From the NCBI RefSeq assembly GCF_024741135.1, contig NZ_JANSUY010000001.1:372001-436000 (forward strand): 64,000 nt of DNA, read 5' to 3'. The stretch comes from Aquiflexum gelatinilyticum. Its GTDB lineage: Bacteria > Bacteroidota > Bacteroidia > Cytophagales > Cyclobacteriaceae. Under the pieces are notes generated by a model. That model was not told the DNA's origin, did no database searches, and saw only the letters and a list, made by a program, of their open reading frames with translations. Of the stretch, positions 44,392 to 53,477 are shown piece after piece. Every line of letters begins with the position of its first letter. Within the stretch, counting starts at the first letter, position 1. Position numbers and translations under genes: made by a program.

Positions 44392-44410
44392 TAGGCGAAA
44401 AAATTCAATG
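44392..44410 (+). repeat. Right 19-bp direct repeat bounding the RHS-remnant island
   Basis: TAGGCGAAAAAATTCAATG, one mismatch from 43232-43250. It contains the stop codon of mtaB on the minus strand (TCA at 44405-44407). Confidence 0.8.
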
Positions 44411-45724
44411 CCTTTCGTACATCATCTCTGGTTCAACGGCTTCCACATTCCCTTTTTCATTGATTTCGCTGAGGGTGACGGTCTTCAGTTCATTGATTAA
44501 AATCGGATCGTACTTGGCTGCTACCCTGATATAATTTTCGGTAAAGCCGTGTATTTTCCCATCCTCTACATCCTCTTCGAATAGGACGGTAAAGGTTCTT
44601 CCCAGATTCTCCTGATAAAATTTTCTCCTTTTCTTTTCTGAAAGAATCCTGAGCATTTTTGAGCGCTCATTTCTCTTTTTGATTGGTACGACCCCATCCA
44701 ATTCCACTGCACGGGTATTTGCCCTTTCGGAATAGGTGAAAACATGGAGATAAGAAATATCGAGTTCATTCAGGAAATTGTATGTTTCCAAAAACAGTTC
44801 GTCTGTTTCACCCGGAAATCCCACAATCACATCCACGCCGACACAGCAATGCGGCATCAGGGATTTGATTTTGGAAATCCTGTCTTCGTATAATTCCCTA
44901 AGGTACCTTCTTCCCATGCTTCGGAGAATGGTATTGCTGCCGGATTGAAGGGGAATATGAAAATGAGGGACAAATCTTTTGGAAGTCGACACAAATTCAA
45001 TGACCTCATTGGTAAGCAAATTGGGTTCAATGGAAGAAATCCGGAACCTTTCTATTCCTTCAATCTCGTCAATCGCCATCACAAGGTCTGCAAACCTTTC
45101 TTTTCTTTTCCCTTCCTGAATACCAAAATCTCCGATATTGACTCCTGTCAAAACCACCTCTTTTACTTCTGTGGCGGCAATTTCTCTTACTGAAGTCAGG
45201 ATGTTATCGATGGTATCGCTCCGGCTTTTTCCTCTTGCCAAAGGGATGGTGCAAAAAGCACATCCATAATTACAGCCATCCTGCACTTTCAAAAAGGTCC
45301 TTGTCCGGTCATGCATGGAGTAGGCATTGTTAAAAATATTTGCCTCTTGGATTTCGGATGCCAAGACTTTGGTTTCCTGTTCTTTGGCAAATCCATCCAA
45401 AAGCTCGATCAACCTGAATTTTTCTGCAGCGCCCAATACTGCGTCAACGCCATCTATCTCAGAGATTTCCTGCGGCTTCAATTGTGCATAGCAGCCAATT
45501 ATGGTTACATAAGAGTTGGGGGAAATCTTTTTGGCTTCTTTGACGATTTTTTTACACTTCTTGTCTGCGTTTTCGGTCACAGAACAGGTATTGATGATAA
45601 AAATATCAGGCGTATTGTCGAAGTCGACCTTTTGATAGCCTTTCGCTTCAAACATCCTGCTGATGGTGGAAGTTTCTGAATAATTTAACTTACAACCTAA
45701 AGTATAAAATGCAACTTTTTTCAC
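44405..45724 (-). CDS. mtaB: tRNA (N6-threonylcarbamoyladenosine-37-C2)-methylthiotransferase
   Basis: Radical-SAM methylthiotransferase that turns t6A37 into ms2t6A37 in tRNA. About 439 residues from GTG 45724 ((M)KKVAFYTLGCKLNYSETS). The frame remains open to a TTG at 45751 but contains no ATG, so a GTG start is likely. The N-terminal UPF0004 domain has three cluster Cys (LGCKLN, NTCSVT, IGCYAQ). The radical-SAM motif is DGCNYGCAFCTIPLARGKSR (CxxxCxxC), and the TRAM domain is at the C-terminus. The CKLNYSET motif favours MtaB over MiaB or RimO. Its 3' end lies in the right 19-bp direct repeat. Confidence 0.94.
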   Translation of the reverse strand: MKKVAFYTLGCKLNYSETSTISRMFEAKGYQKVDFDNTPDIFIINTCSVTENADKKCKKIVKEAKKISPNSYVTIIGCYAQLKPQEISEIDGVDAVLGAAEKFRLIELLDGFAKEQETKVLASEIQEANIFNNAYSMHDRTRTFLKVQDGCNYGCAFCTIPLARGKSRSDTIDNILTSVREIAATEVKEVVLTGVNIGDFGIQEGKRKERFADLVMAIDEIEGIERFRISSIEPNLLTNEVIEFVSTSKRFVPHFHIPLQSGSNTILRSMGRRYLRELYEDRISKIKSLMPHCCVGVDVIVGFPGETDELFLETYNFLNELDISYLHVFTYSERANTRAVELDGVVPIKKRNERSKMLRILSEKKRRKFYQENLGRTFTVLFEEDVEDGKIHGFTENYIRVAAKYDPILINELKTVTLSEINEKGNVEAVEPEMMYERH

Positions 45725-45891
45725 GCTAACCTTTCTTTTTACCGATCGCAAATTTAATTATTATCATTCAGTTTTCAATTTTCTATTTTTTGAGATGAAA
45801 ATGCGATTTTTTCAGCCACATTAAGGATATTTTGAGCCATTTAATTAAAAAAAATGTAAATTTTTCAAAAAACTACTTCATTTGAAACCCT

Positions 45892-45925
45892 TTTGCTTTG
45901 AAATTGATATAATTTCATATTTTTG
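45892..45925 (+). promoter_or_regulatory. Candidate promoter of glnN
   Basis: TATTTTTG (45918-45925) fits the Bacteroidota -7 box TAnnTTTG. TTTG at 45897-45900 (17-bp spacer) or 45892-45895 (22-bp spacer) can serve as the -33 element. The transcript would begin about 25 bp before the glnN ATG. Confidence 0.5.
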
Positions 45926-45957
45926 TGGGTATATAATCAAACCACTTATTGTAGAAA

Positions 45958-48120
45958 ATGGCAACTTTAAGACAAAAAGCGCTACTAATGGCCCAAGGCA
46001 GGTCAAAAGTTACTGTAACACCACCTTCGAGCAAGATTTCCGATTATTATGGAAGTAATGTTTTCGGCACCAAGCAAATGAAAGAGTCTTTGGCCCCATC
46101 CGTATTCAAAAAAGTAATGGAGGCGATCGACAAAGGCAGCAAGATTGATCCCTCAACTGCAGAAGAAATAGCATCTGCAGTGAAAGTATGGGCGCTATCC
46201 AAAGGAGTTACCCACTACACCCACTGGTTTCAGCCTCTTACCGGCTCTACTGCGGAGAAACATGATTCTTTCTTTGATGCCCATGCAGGATTAGAAAAAT
46301 TTAAAGGTTCTGCTTTGGTTCAACAAGAACCTGACGCATCCTCATTCCCACATGGCGGTATCCGTTCGACTTTCGAAGCAAGGGGTTATACAGCTTGGGA
46401 TCCATCTTCACCGATTTTCATTTTTGATAAGACATTGTGTATTCCTACCATATTTGTCTCCTTTACAGGGGAAGCGTTGGATTACAAGACACCATTGTTG
46501 AAATCCATGGAAGCCATTAATTCTGCTGCGGTGGAAGTTTGTCAGCTATTTGACAGAAATGTCAGAAAAGTGAGCCCTTCCTTAGGTGTGGAGCAGGAGT
46601 ATTTTGTGATTGATAAAGCCCTATTTGCAACAAGACCTGATTTGGTGATGTCCGGACGTACAGTTTTTGGACATAACCCTGCAAGAGGCCAACAGTTGGA
46701 AGATCACTATTTCGGATCTATCCCTACCAGAGTGAAGGATTTCATGATGGATTTTGAGATCGAAGCCCACAAATTGGGAATTCCTGTCTCTACCCGTCAC
46801 AATGAAGTAGCTCCGGGTCAGTTTGAAGTTGCTCCTCTTTTCGAAGAAATCAACAAAGCCATCGACCACAACCAATTGTTGATGGATCTGATGGACAAAG
46901 TTGCAGAAAAGCATAATTTGAAAGTTTTGTTCCACGAAAAACCGTTTGCAGGTGTTAATGGAAGCGGAAAGCACAATAACTGGTCTTTGATCACTGACAC
47001 AGGTGTCAATCTATTCCAGCCAAGCAGTTCGGCAAGAGAAAACCTTCAGTTCCTGACTTTTGTGGTCGCTACTGTAAAGGCAGTTTATGACCATGCGGAT
47101 TTGTTGAGATCAAGCATCGCTTCTGCCAGCAATGATTTCAGATTGGGAGCAAATGAAGCACCTCCTGCTATCATGTCTGTGTTCCTTGGCTCGACATTGT
47201 CATCTGTTTTGGATGAATTGGAGAAAAATGGAAATGTTAAAATCGAGAAAGGTGATAACATGTATATGAAATTAGGTATCTCTAAGATTCCTGAAATCAT
47301 ATTGGACAATACTGACCGTAACAGAACTTCGCCTTTTGCCTTCACAGGAAACAAATTTGAGTTTAGAGCGGTTGGTTCAGGCGCCAATTCTGCAGGACCG
47401 ATGACGGCTTTGAACGTGATCGTAGCCGAGACATTAAGGAACCTTCTGAAAGACATAGATAAAGAAGTCAATGCTGGCAAGGAAAAGAAAATTGCCATTG
47501 TCAATGTATTGAGAAAGTATATCAAGGACAGCAAAAAAATAAGATTTGAAGGTGATGGCTACTCAGAAGAGTGGGCCAAAGAAGCTGAAAAAAGAGGTTT
47601 GTCAAACTTGAAAAGTACACCGGCCGCTTTGGATATTTACCATGATAAGAAAGTAGCTGAGTTGTTTTCCCGACACAATGTTTTGAATTCCAAGGAGCTT
47701 CATGCAAGACATGAAATCATGTTGGAAAATTACATTAAGAAAGTTCAGATCGAATCCAGAGTTATGGGTGATCTTGCTTTGAACCATGTAATTCCAACTT
47801 CTATCTTGTATCAAAATAAACTGATCGAAAACGCAAATGGGTTGGCAGGACTTGGCTTGGACAATACTGCTGCCATTGAAACCATTAAGGAAATCAGTAA
47901 GCACCTTGAATCGATCAATAAAAACGTTCACGACATGACTGAAGCAAGAAAGCAGCTTAATAAAGAAGAGGATATTGTCAAAAGAGCCAAAGGATATTGT
48001 AATGATGTCAAAGAAGCTTATTTCGATAAAATCAGGTATGCTGTTGACAAACTTGAATTGGTTGTCGATGATGAATTGTGGCCTTTGGTCAAATATAGAG
48101 AGATGTTATTCATCAAATAA
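45958..48120 (+). CDS. glnN: Glutamine synthetase type III
   Basis: Makes glutamine from glutamate, ammonia and ATP. At 720 residues it is the large type III enzyme of Bacteroidota and cyanobacteria. Characteristic blocks are WFQPLTGSTAEKHDSFF (about 90-106), the metal-site segment VEQEYFVID, the GSGKHNNWSL loop (about 336-345), and NRTSPFAFTGNKFEFRAVGS (about 457-476). The C-terminal part is the family's helical extension with LNHVIPTSILYQNKLIENAN. Monocistronic, with its own promoter and terminator. Confidence 0.97.
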   Translation: MATLRQKALLMAQGRSKVTVTPPSSKISDYYGSNVFGTKQMKESLAPSVFKKVMEAIDKGSKIDPSTAEEIASAVKVWALSKGVTHYTHWFQPLTGSTAEKHDSFFDAHAGLEKFKGSALVQQEPDASSFPHGGIRSTFEARGYTAWDPSSPIFIFDKTLCIPTIFVSFTGEALDYKTPLLKSMEAINSAAVEVCQLFDRNVRKVSPSLGVEQEYFVIDKALFATRPDLVMSGRTVFGHNPARGQQLEDHYFGSIPTRVKDFMMDFEIEAHKLGIPVSTRHNEVAPGQFEVAPLFEEINKAIDHNQLLMDLMDKVAEKHNLKVLFHEKPFAGVNGSGKHNNWSLITDTGVNLFQPSSSARENLQFLTFVVATVKAVYDHADLLRSSIASASNDFRLGANEAPPAIMSVFLGSTLSSVLDELEKNGNVKIEKGDNMYMKLGISKIPEIILDNTDRNRTSPFAFTGNKFEFRAVGSGANSAGPMTALNVIVAETLRNLLKDIDKEVNAGKEKKIAIVNVLRKYIKDSKKIRFEGDGYSEEWAKEAEKRGLSNLKSTPAALDIYHDKKVAELFSRHNVLNSKELHARHEIMLENYIKKVQIESRVMGDLALNHVIPTSILYQNKLIENANGLAGLGLDNTAAIETIKEISKHLESINKNVHDMTEARKQLNKEEDIVKRAKGYCNDVKEAYFDKIRYAVDKLELVVDDELWPLVKYREMLFIK

Positions 48121-48124
48121 TTTT

Positions 48125-48152
48125 AAAAACCGCCGAAAGGCGGTTTTTTTTT
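48125..48152 (+). terminator. glnN terminator
   Basis: AAAAACCGCC-GAAA-GGCGGTTTTT with a longer T tail, 5 bp after the glnN stop codon: a stable GNRA-type loop and U run. Confidence 0.92.
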
Positions 48153-48398
48153 GTCTTAATCGAGTCAAAAAAAACTACAATTCAAAAAGAAGTCAAAGTT
48201 CTTTTTGAATTTTTTTTATAAAGTATATAAAAACCTAGATTACCTTTAAATTGGATATTGGAATTGAAAACGATAGTTGGGCGTAATCAATTGGTTTTGA
48301 GCGGGTATTTGACTTTTTAAATGGAGAAAAATAAACAGAAGTATTCCATGTACAAACAGCCTTGCTTGGTAAAGCATATATAAATTTATTTGCTAAAC

Positions 48399-48422
48399 CG
48401 ATTTATTAAATATAATAAATCG
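48399..48422. promoter_or_regulatory. 24-bp perfect inverted repeat upstream of the second susC
   Basis: Arms CGATTTATTA (48399-48408) and TAATAAATCG (48413-48422) around AATA. They lie about 65 bp upstream of the probable -7 box (48486). A LacI-family gene lies in the same locus, so this is the leading operator candidate. A second palindrome, AAAAATATTT/AAATATTTTT (48447-48466), lies nearby and may simply reflect AT richness. Confidence 0.5.
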
Positions 48423-48671
48423 TAAAAGTCTTTGAACTTAATTAAAAAAAATATTTAAATATTTTTAACAATAATTTTTTTTAGATACATTTACAGATAG
48501 CAAATCTTTCATTAATTCGATTTTGGCATATAATATTTTACTGTTTGATTGAAAAATATCAGATCATTCTAATTAATACCTAAATCCATTCAAAATAAAA
48601 ATTTTATAAAAGAAATTAAACAATTATCCAAATACCCTAAACCAATAAAATGTAACCTTTAAATAATTCCT

Positions 48672-51600
48672 ATGAACAGAGTTGTACTATTAATGTTAGC
48701 GATGGTCATGATTTTTGCCTCAGGTTTTGAGGCATATGGCCAAAGCCGAGTTCTTACCGGTAGGGTAGTGGATTCTACCGGAGAACCGATTCCAGGGGTA
48801 AACATCCTGGACAAGCAAGTAAACACAGGTACTACCACCGATTTGGATGGTAAGTATTCTATCTCGGTGACCAATACATCCGTGTTGGTATTTTCTTTTA
48901 TAGGGTTTTCCGCCCAAGAGTTTGTGGTTGGTAACAGGACTTCCTTAGATGTTAGCTTGCAAGAGGATATGTCTGATCTTGCCGAAGTTGTTGTCACTTC
49001 TTTTGGTATGGAAAAAGACAAAAAAGCACTTGGCTTTTCCGTAACCCAAGTAAGTGGAGACAAATTTACTGAATCAAGAGCGGTTAACTTGGGTAACGCT
49101 TTGACAGGTAAAATCGCAGGTGTGAACGTTTCTCCTCCTGCTTCAGGTGCCGCAGGTTCTACCAGGGTAGTGATCAGAGGTGGTTCTTCTTTGACCGGCA
49201 ATGACCAGCCTTTGTATGTAGTAAATGGTATGCCTATTGAAACAGGTAACCTCGGAAGTGCAGGTATGTGGGGTGGAAATGATGCCGGTGACGGTCTTGC
49301 TTCTATTAACCCTGATGATATTGAAAGTATTTCTGTTTTGAAAGGTAATGCTGCGGCTGCACTATATGGAGCTAGGGCTGCTAATGGTGTCGTTTTGATC
49401 ACTACCAAAACCGGTAAAGCGAGAAAAGGTATTGGTGTAGCATTGAATTCTAATATCACATTTGATAACGTTCTTGACTTTACTGAGTACCAAAGATCAT
49501 ATGGTCCAGGTATAGACGGGGTTATTCCGGCTTCTTCAGGTCAGGCATTGGATGCAGGAAATATTCATTGGGGTGGAAGATATAATGGAACCAGTACTCC
49601 TCAGTTTGATGGTGTATCAAGACCATATTCTCATACAGGTGAAGGATTGAATGCTTTTTATGAAACAGGTTATACCCTGAATAACTCAGTGGCTCTAAGT
49701 GGAGGAAACGAAACCGGCACTTACAGATTTGCTTATTCAAACTTGAATAACAGTGACATCATGCCTAATGCAGGATTCAAAAGAGACGTTATCAATTTGA
49801 ATGTCAACAGTAAATTGAAAAAACTTACGCTTGATATGAGTGGTCAGTATTCAAAGCAAAATGCGCAAAACCGTCCAAGACTTTCGGATTCCCCTGGTAA
49901 TGCCAACTTTTCGATGATGACAAGACCTGGAAACCTTCCTCTTTCAGCAATGAGAGGTCCAACAGACAAATTGGGAGCTCAAGAAGATGGGTTTGAATTA
50001 AGATATCAGCCAAACGTTTTCCAAACCAACCCTTATTGGGCAGCTTATCAGTTCTATAGAGAAGATGTGACTGACAGGATTTTGGGTAAGGTGTCTTTGA
50101 GATATGACATTACAGATTGGTTATATATCATGGGTAGAGCAGGTACTGATTATCAAGCAAGAACAGATGACTCATCTGAAGCATATGGTACAGCCTATAA
50201 GCCAAGAGGTGACTACAATGTAAGCAAAAGAACAATCAGGGAAGATAACATGGATTTGTTCATCGGAGCTCAAAAACAATTCGGTGACATCTCTTTAGAT
50301 GCATTGGTCGGTGGAAACAGAATGAGAAGATCATTTGAAAGCCTTTCAGGTGGAGGAAATGACCTTGTTGTTCCATTCTTCAGAAGTGTGAGAAACGTAG
50401 CTGCACCTCAAGTAGGTTATGGCTTTAATGAGCAAGGAATCAATTCAGTATTCGGTTATGCTAACGTTGGATACAAAAACTTCCTATTCTTAAACCTTAC
50501 TGCCCGTCAGGACCAATTCTCAACCTTGTCGCCCGCCAACAGCAAATTGTTTTACCCATCAATAGGTACAAGCTTTGTGCTATCAGATGTAGTTGAATTG
50601 CCAAAAGCATTCACTTTTACAAAATTCAGAGCATCTTGGGGTCAAACAGGGGGCGGTGCTCCAAATCCTTATGCGCTTAACTTGACTTATGGTCTTGTTG
50701 GATCAGGTCACTTAGGTGGTAGTTTGGGACAAATCAACAACGGTTCAATCCCCAATGCAAACCTTAAGCCTTACCTATCTACCGAATATGAATTCGGTGC
50801 TGATTTACGATTCTTCGAAAACAAGATCGGCTTGGACGTGGCTTATTATAGCAGAAACACTACAAATGATATCCTTGCAACCGGTATCTCTGCAACTTCA
50901 GGTTTTGGATCTACTATCATCAACATCGGTGAGTTGACAAACAAAGGGGTTGAATTGTTATTAAACGTAGTTGCTTACCAAAGGAAAGATTTCCAGTGGG
51001 ACTTCTCTTTGAATTATGCCAACAACCAAAGTAACGTAGTAAGCCTTGGAACAAACGCCAAAGGAGAACCAATCGATTTCATCAACCTTGATGAATCCAG
51101 ATTGAGAAGAGAAAGAATCCGTCACATTGTAGGTCAGCCTTTAGGTATGATTGCTGGTTTCAAACAACTGACAATCGATGGTCAAAAAGTTTATGACGAC
51201 AGAGGTCTTCCTGTACCTACCAATGGATTAGAAACTATCGCAGAAGGTCGTCACCCTATTTCAGCTGGGTTTGTTAATAATTTCAGCTACAAAAATTTCA
51301 GGTTGATGGTATTGCTTGATGGTAGATTTGGTGGACATTTGGTTTCTGGAACAAATTATTTTGCCTACAACAACGGATTACATGAGGAAACTTTGGCAAG
51401 CCGTGAGAATGGTTTGACTGTTTCAGGTGTAGATGCAAACGGTGAGGCAAGGACTTGGAATATTCCAGCAAATTCTTCTGACCCTACTCAATTCTTGATT
51501 GACGATTATTTCAACAGATATGCTCAGATTACTGAGAACATAGTGTATGATGCCTCTTTTATCAAGTTGAGAGAATTCTCTTTTGGATATTCACTTCCTG

Positions 51601-51797
51601 GAACACTTTTGAGCAAAACACCTTTTACTGCTGCATCGGTTTCATTGGTGGGTAGAAACCTTGCTTTGATTTGGTCAAAGGTTCCTAACATTGATCCTGA
51701 ATCTGCCTACACTGTCGGAGGTAATTCCCAAGGTTTGGAGTTCTTCGCTATGCCTACAACCAGAAGCTTTGGATTTAATATCAACCTTAACTTCTAA
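48672..51797 (+). CDS. SusC/RagA-family TonB-dependent transporter (second locus)
   Basis: A 1041-residue outer-membrane importer. Signal peptide (MNRVVLLMLAMVMIFASGFE, cut near YGQ), carboxypeptidase-regulatory-like domain (about 26-100, LTGRVVDSTGEPIPGVNILD), AEVVVTSFGMEKDKKALGFS segment, plug with SusC signature (QPLYVVNGMPIETGN; NPDDIESISVLKGNAAAALY; GARAANGVVLITTKTG), then a long beta-barrel ending RSFGFNINLNF. It differs from the first SusC in the motif region (TSFGMEK against VGYGTATKK) and belongs to another subgroup. Paired with the SusD-like gene 32 bp downstream (to its preferred start). Probable import of chito- or related oligosaccharides, inferred from the GH18 neighbour. Confidence 0.96.
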   Translation: MNRVVLLMLAMVMIFASGFEAYGQSRVLTGRVVDSTGEPIPGVNILDKQVNTGTTTDLDGKYSISVTNTSVLVFSFIGFSAQEFVVGNRTSLDVSLQEDMSDLAEVVVTSFGMEKDKKALGFSVTQVSGDKFTESRAVNLGNALTGKIAGVNVSPPASGAAGSTRVVIRGGSSLTGNDQPLYVVNGMPIETGNLGSAGMWGGNDAGDGLASINPDDIESISVLKGNAAAALYGARAANGVVLITTKTGKARKGIGVALNSNITFDNVLDFTEYQRSYGPGIDGVIPASSGQALDAGNIHWGGRYNGTSTPQFDGVSRPYSHTGEGLNAFYETGYTLNNSVALSGGNETGTYRFAYSNLNNSDIMPNAGFKRDVINLNVNSKLKKLTLDMSGQYSKQNAQNRPRLSDSPGNANFSMMTRPGNLPLSAMRGPTDKLGAQEDGFELRYQPNVFQTNPYWAAYQFYREDVTDRILGKVSLRYDITDWLYIMGRAGTDYQARTDDSSEAYGTAYKPRGDYNVSKRTIREDNMDLFIGAQKQFGDISLDALVGGNRMRRSFESLSGGGNDLVVPFFRSVRNVAAPQVGYGFNEQGINSVFGYANVGYKNFLFLNLTARQDQFSTLSPANSKLFYPSIGTSFVLSDVVELPKAFTFTKFRASWGQTGGGAPNPYALNLTYGLVGSGHLGGSLGQINNGSIPNANLKPYLSTEYEFGADLRFFENKIGLDVAYYSRNTTNDILATGISATSGFGSTIINIGELTNKGVELLLNVVAYQRKDFQWDFSLNYANNQSNVVSLGTNAKGEPIDFINLDESRLRRERIRHIVGQPLGMIAGFKQLTIDGQKVYDDRGLPVPTNGLETIAEGRHPISAGFVNNFSYKNFRLMVLLDGRFGGHLVSGTNYFAYNNGLHEETLASRENGLTVSGVDANGEARTWNIPANSSDPTQFLIDDYFNRYAQITENIVYDASFIKLREFSFGYSLPGTLLSKTPFTAASVSLVGRNLALIWSKVPNIDPESAYTVGGNSQGLEFFAMPTTRSFGFNINLNF

Positions 51798-51829
51798 TAG
51801 GGATGTTTAACAAACTAATTCACGGAAAA

Positions 51830-53410
51830 ATGAAAAGTATATATAAAATAACTGGACTCCTTCTCGCTTTCACTTTGACATTCAGTTCTTGTGATGAGCA
51901 GAATTTGTTGGATCTGAATACAGACCCAAATGCAGTTACGGATATGGATATGGCATTCTTGTTTTCTCTTGCTACCTTAAGAATTGGTGGAGAGTATGAG
52001 AACACCAGAGCCAACATGCTGTATGCTGCCACAATGATCCAACATTCATCTTCGTTGGCGGGCTATTTTAGCGGTGACAAGTATTTCTATAATGCCCAAT
52101 ATAGTGGTGCTTATATGGAAAGGCACTACACGGATGTGATCAAGCTTTATTCACATGTAATCGACAAAACCAAAGATAGTCCGGAGGATGCTAACCTGAA
52201 TGCAGCAGCAACTGTATTGAGGATTTATGACCTTCACAGAATGACTGACCTTTATGGAGATATCCCTTATTTTCAAGCAGGTAGAGGTTTGGAAGATGAA
52301 GCAAATTGGTTCCCTACTTATGATAACCAAAAGGATATTTACTTTGACATGGTGGATCAGCTTAAAGCCGCAAGGGATAAATTCAGTCCAAGTGCAAAAG
52401 GTTTAGGCGTTCAAGATTTTGTTTACGGTGGTAACCTTGATCAATGGAAAAAATTCACTAATGCGCTATTAATGAGAATCGCGATGAGGATGTCCAATAA
52501 AGATGCAGCGAAAGCAAGAGAAGTCTTTATCGAGGCAAACAATAGCGGAACTTTCAGTTCTGTTGCGGACAATGGTTATATCCAATACACTACAGGTCCA
52601 ATCGGAAATAACAGAAACGGTCTAAATGATGGCTATTGGAATACTTACAAGTATTCTCAGGATTGCAAAATCAGCAAAACCTTCATTGATTGGATGAAAG
52701 CCAACAATGATCCTAGATTGATGATTGTGTCAGGTGGACTTGGTGACCCTACTGCTTCAGCAGATACTTGGAATACCGATCCTGCTGCTCAGCGTGGTAT
52801 GCCAAATGGTTACAATACCCAAACGCTAAGGACAATCCTTTCCCCTTCTGAACTTGCTGAATTTGAGGCCCTTCAGCCTAGAGGAAACAGGATGTTTGCT
52901 ATGCTTAACTTGAAGTATTTAGATTGGGAAGATCCGTATGTATTGATTACCTATGCTGAAACCGAACTTATGAAAGCAGAGGCATCAATTAAAGGTTGGA
53001 TTACAACTGACGCCAATACGCATTTCAGAAACGGTGTATCAGCAGCTATCACCTCTTGGGTTGATTTCGATCCTACATTTGCAAGATCAACTGCTGAAAT
53101 CAATGCTTACATTGATGGAAGAGGTTTTGTGGCAGCCTCTGATGCAGATAAATTAAGGATTATCGGTGAAGAGTATTGGGCAGCGACTTGGTTGAACGAT
53201 ATCGAGTCTTGGTCAAACTGGAGACGGACAGGATATCCTGTGTTGACTCCAACCCAAGATCCAAACAGATTTGAAGCCAACGAAATCCCAAGAAGGTTAC
53301 GTTATTGGGAAGCTGAAATCGGTGGAAATCCTGCAAACTATGAAGCTGCCCGTGTAAGAATGGGTGGTGATAACCTGATGACCAAAATGTGGTGGGATGG
53401 TGGGAATTGA
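51830..53410 (+). CDS. SusD/RagB-family lipoprotein (SusD-like_2 type)
   Basis: About 526 residues from ATG 51830 (MKSIYKITGLLLAFTLTFSS, lipobox Cys next); the ATG nine codons upstream (51803) gives a weaker signal peptide. The NLLDLNTDPNAVTDMD opening, AATVLRIYDLHRMTDLYGDI followed by PYFQAG (about 132-158), and the C-terminal EEYWAATWLNDIESWSNWRR followed by TGYP mark the SusD_2 subgroup. It forms the binding lid of the adjacent SusC. Followed by a terminator before the GH18 gene. Confidence 0.95.
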   Translation: MKSIYKITGLLLAFTLTFSSCDEQNLLDLNTDPNAVTDMDMAFLFSLATLRIGGEYENTRANMLYAATMIQHSSSLAGYFSGDKYFYNAQYSGAYMERHYTDVIKLYSHVIDKTKDSPEDANLNAAATVLRIYDLHRMTDLYGDIPYFQAGRGLEDEANWFPTYDNQKDIYFDMVDQLKAARDKFSPSAKGLGVQDFVYGGNLDQWKKFTNALLMRIAMRMSNKDAAKAREVFIEANNSGTFSSVADNGYIQYTTGPIGNNRNGLNDGYWNTYKYSQDCKISKTFIDWMKANNDPRLMIVSGGLGDPTASADTWNTDPAAQRGMPNGYNTQTLRTILSPSELAEFEALQPRGNRMFAMLNLKYLDWEDPYVLITYAETELMKAEASIKGWITTDANTHFRNGVSAAITSWVDFDPTFARSTAEINAYIDGRGFVAASDADKLRIIGEEYWAATWLNDIESWSNWRRTGYPVLTPTQDPNRFEANEIPRRLRYWEAEIGGNPANYEAARVRMGGDNLMTKMWWDGGN

Positions 53411-53432
53411 TTTTCCTCTCAAAATAAATATT

Positions 53433-53459
53433 AAAAAGGTGCCTCTGGGCACCTTTTTT
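53433..53459 (+). terminator. Terminator between susD and the GH18 gene
   Basis: AAAAAGGTGCC-TCTG-GGCACCTTTTTT, ending 19 bp before the GH18 start codon. It would limit GH18 expression to a fraction of the susCD transcript unless the GH18 gene has its own promoter. Confidence 0.85.
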
Positions 53460-53477
53460 CATTATAACAATCAAGTC

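Larger units (their letters stand above)
48121..48671. other. 551-bp spacer between glnN and the second susC
   Basis: Very AT-rich. It holds the glnN terminator (48125-48152), a 24-bp inverted repeat (48399-48422), a 20-bp AT palindrome (48447-48466) and a TACATTTA box at 48486-48493. That box resembles the -7 element and would give a leader of about 170 nt. A 20-codon frame at 48321-48383 has no supporting features. No gene is called here. Confidence 0.6.

Noticed and set aside
48321-48383. 20-codon open frame (MEKNKQKYSMYKQPC...) upstream of the second susC
   Set aside because: It is too short, has no signal or conserved motif, and lies upstream of the probable promoter, so it is not a leader peptide of susC.
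53397-53477. N-terminal extension of the GH18 frame
   Set aside because: It would translate through the susD terminator hairpin and put 27 residues ahead of a perfect lipoprotein signal peptide. The ATG at 53478 is the real start.
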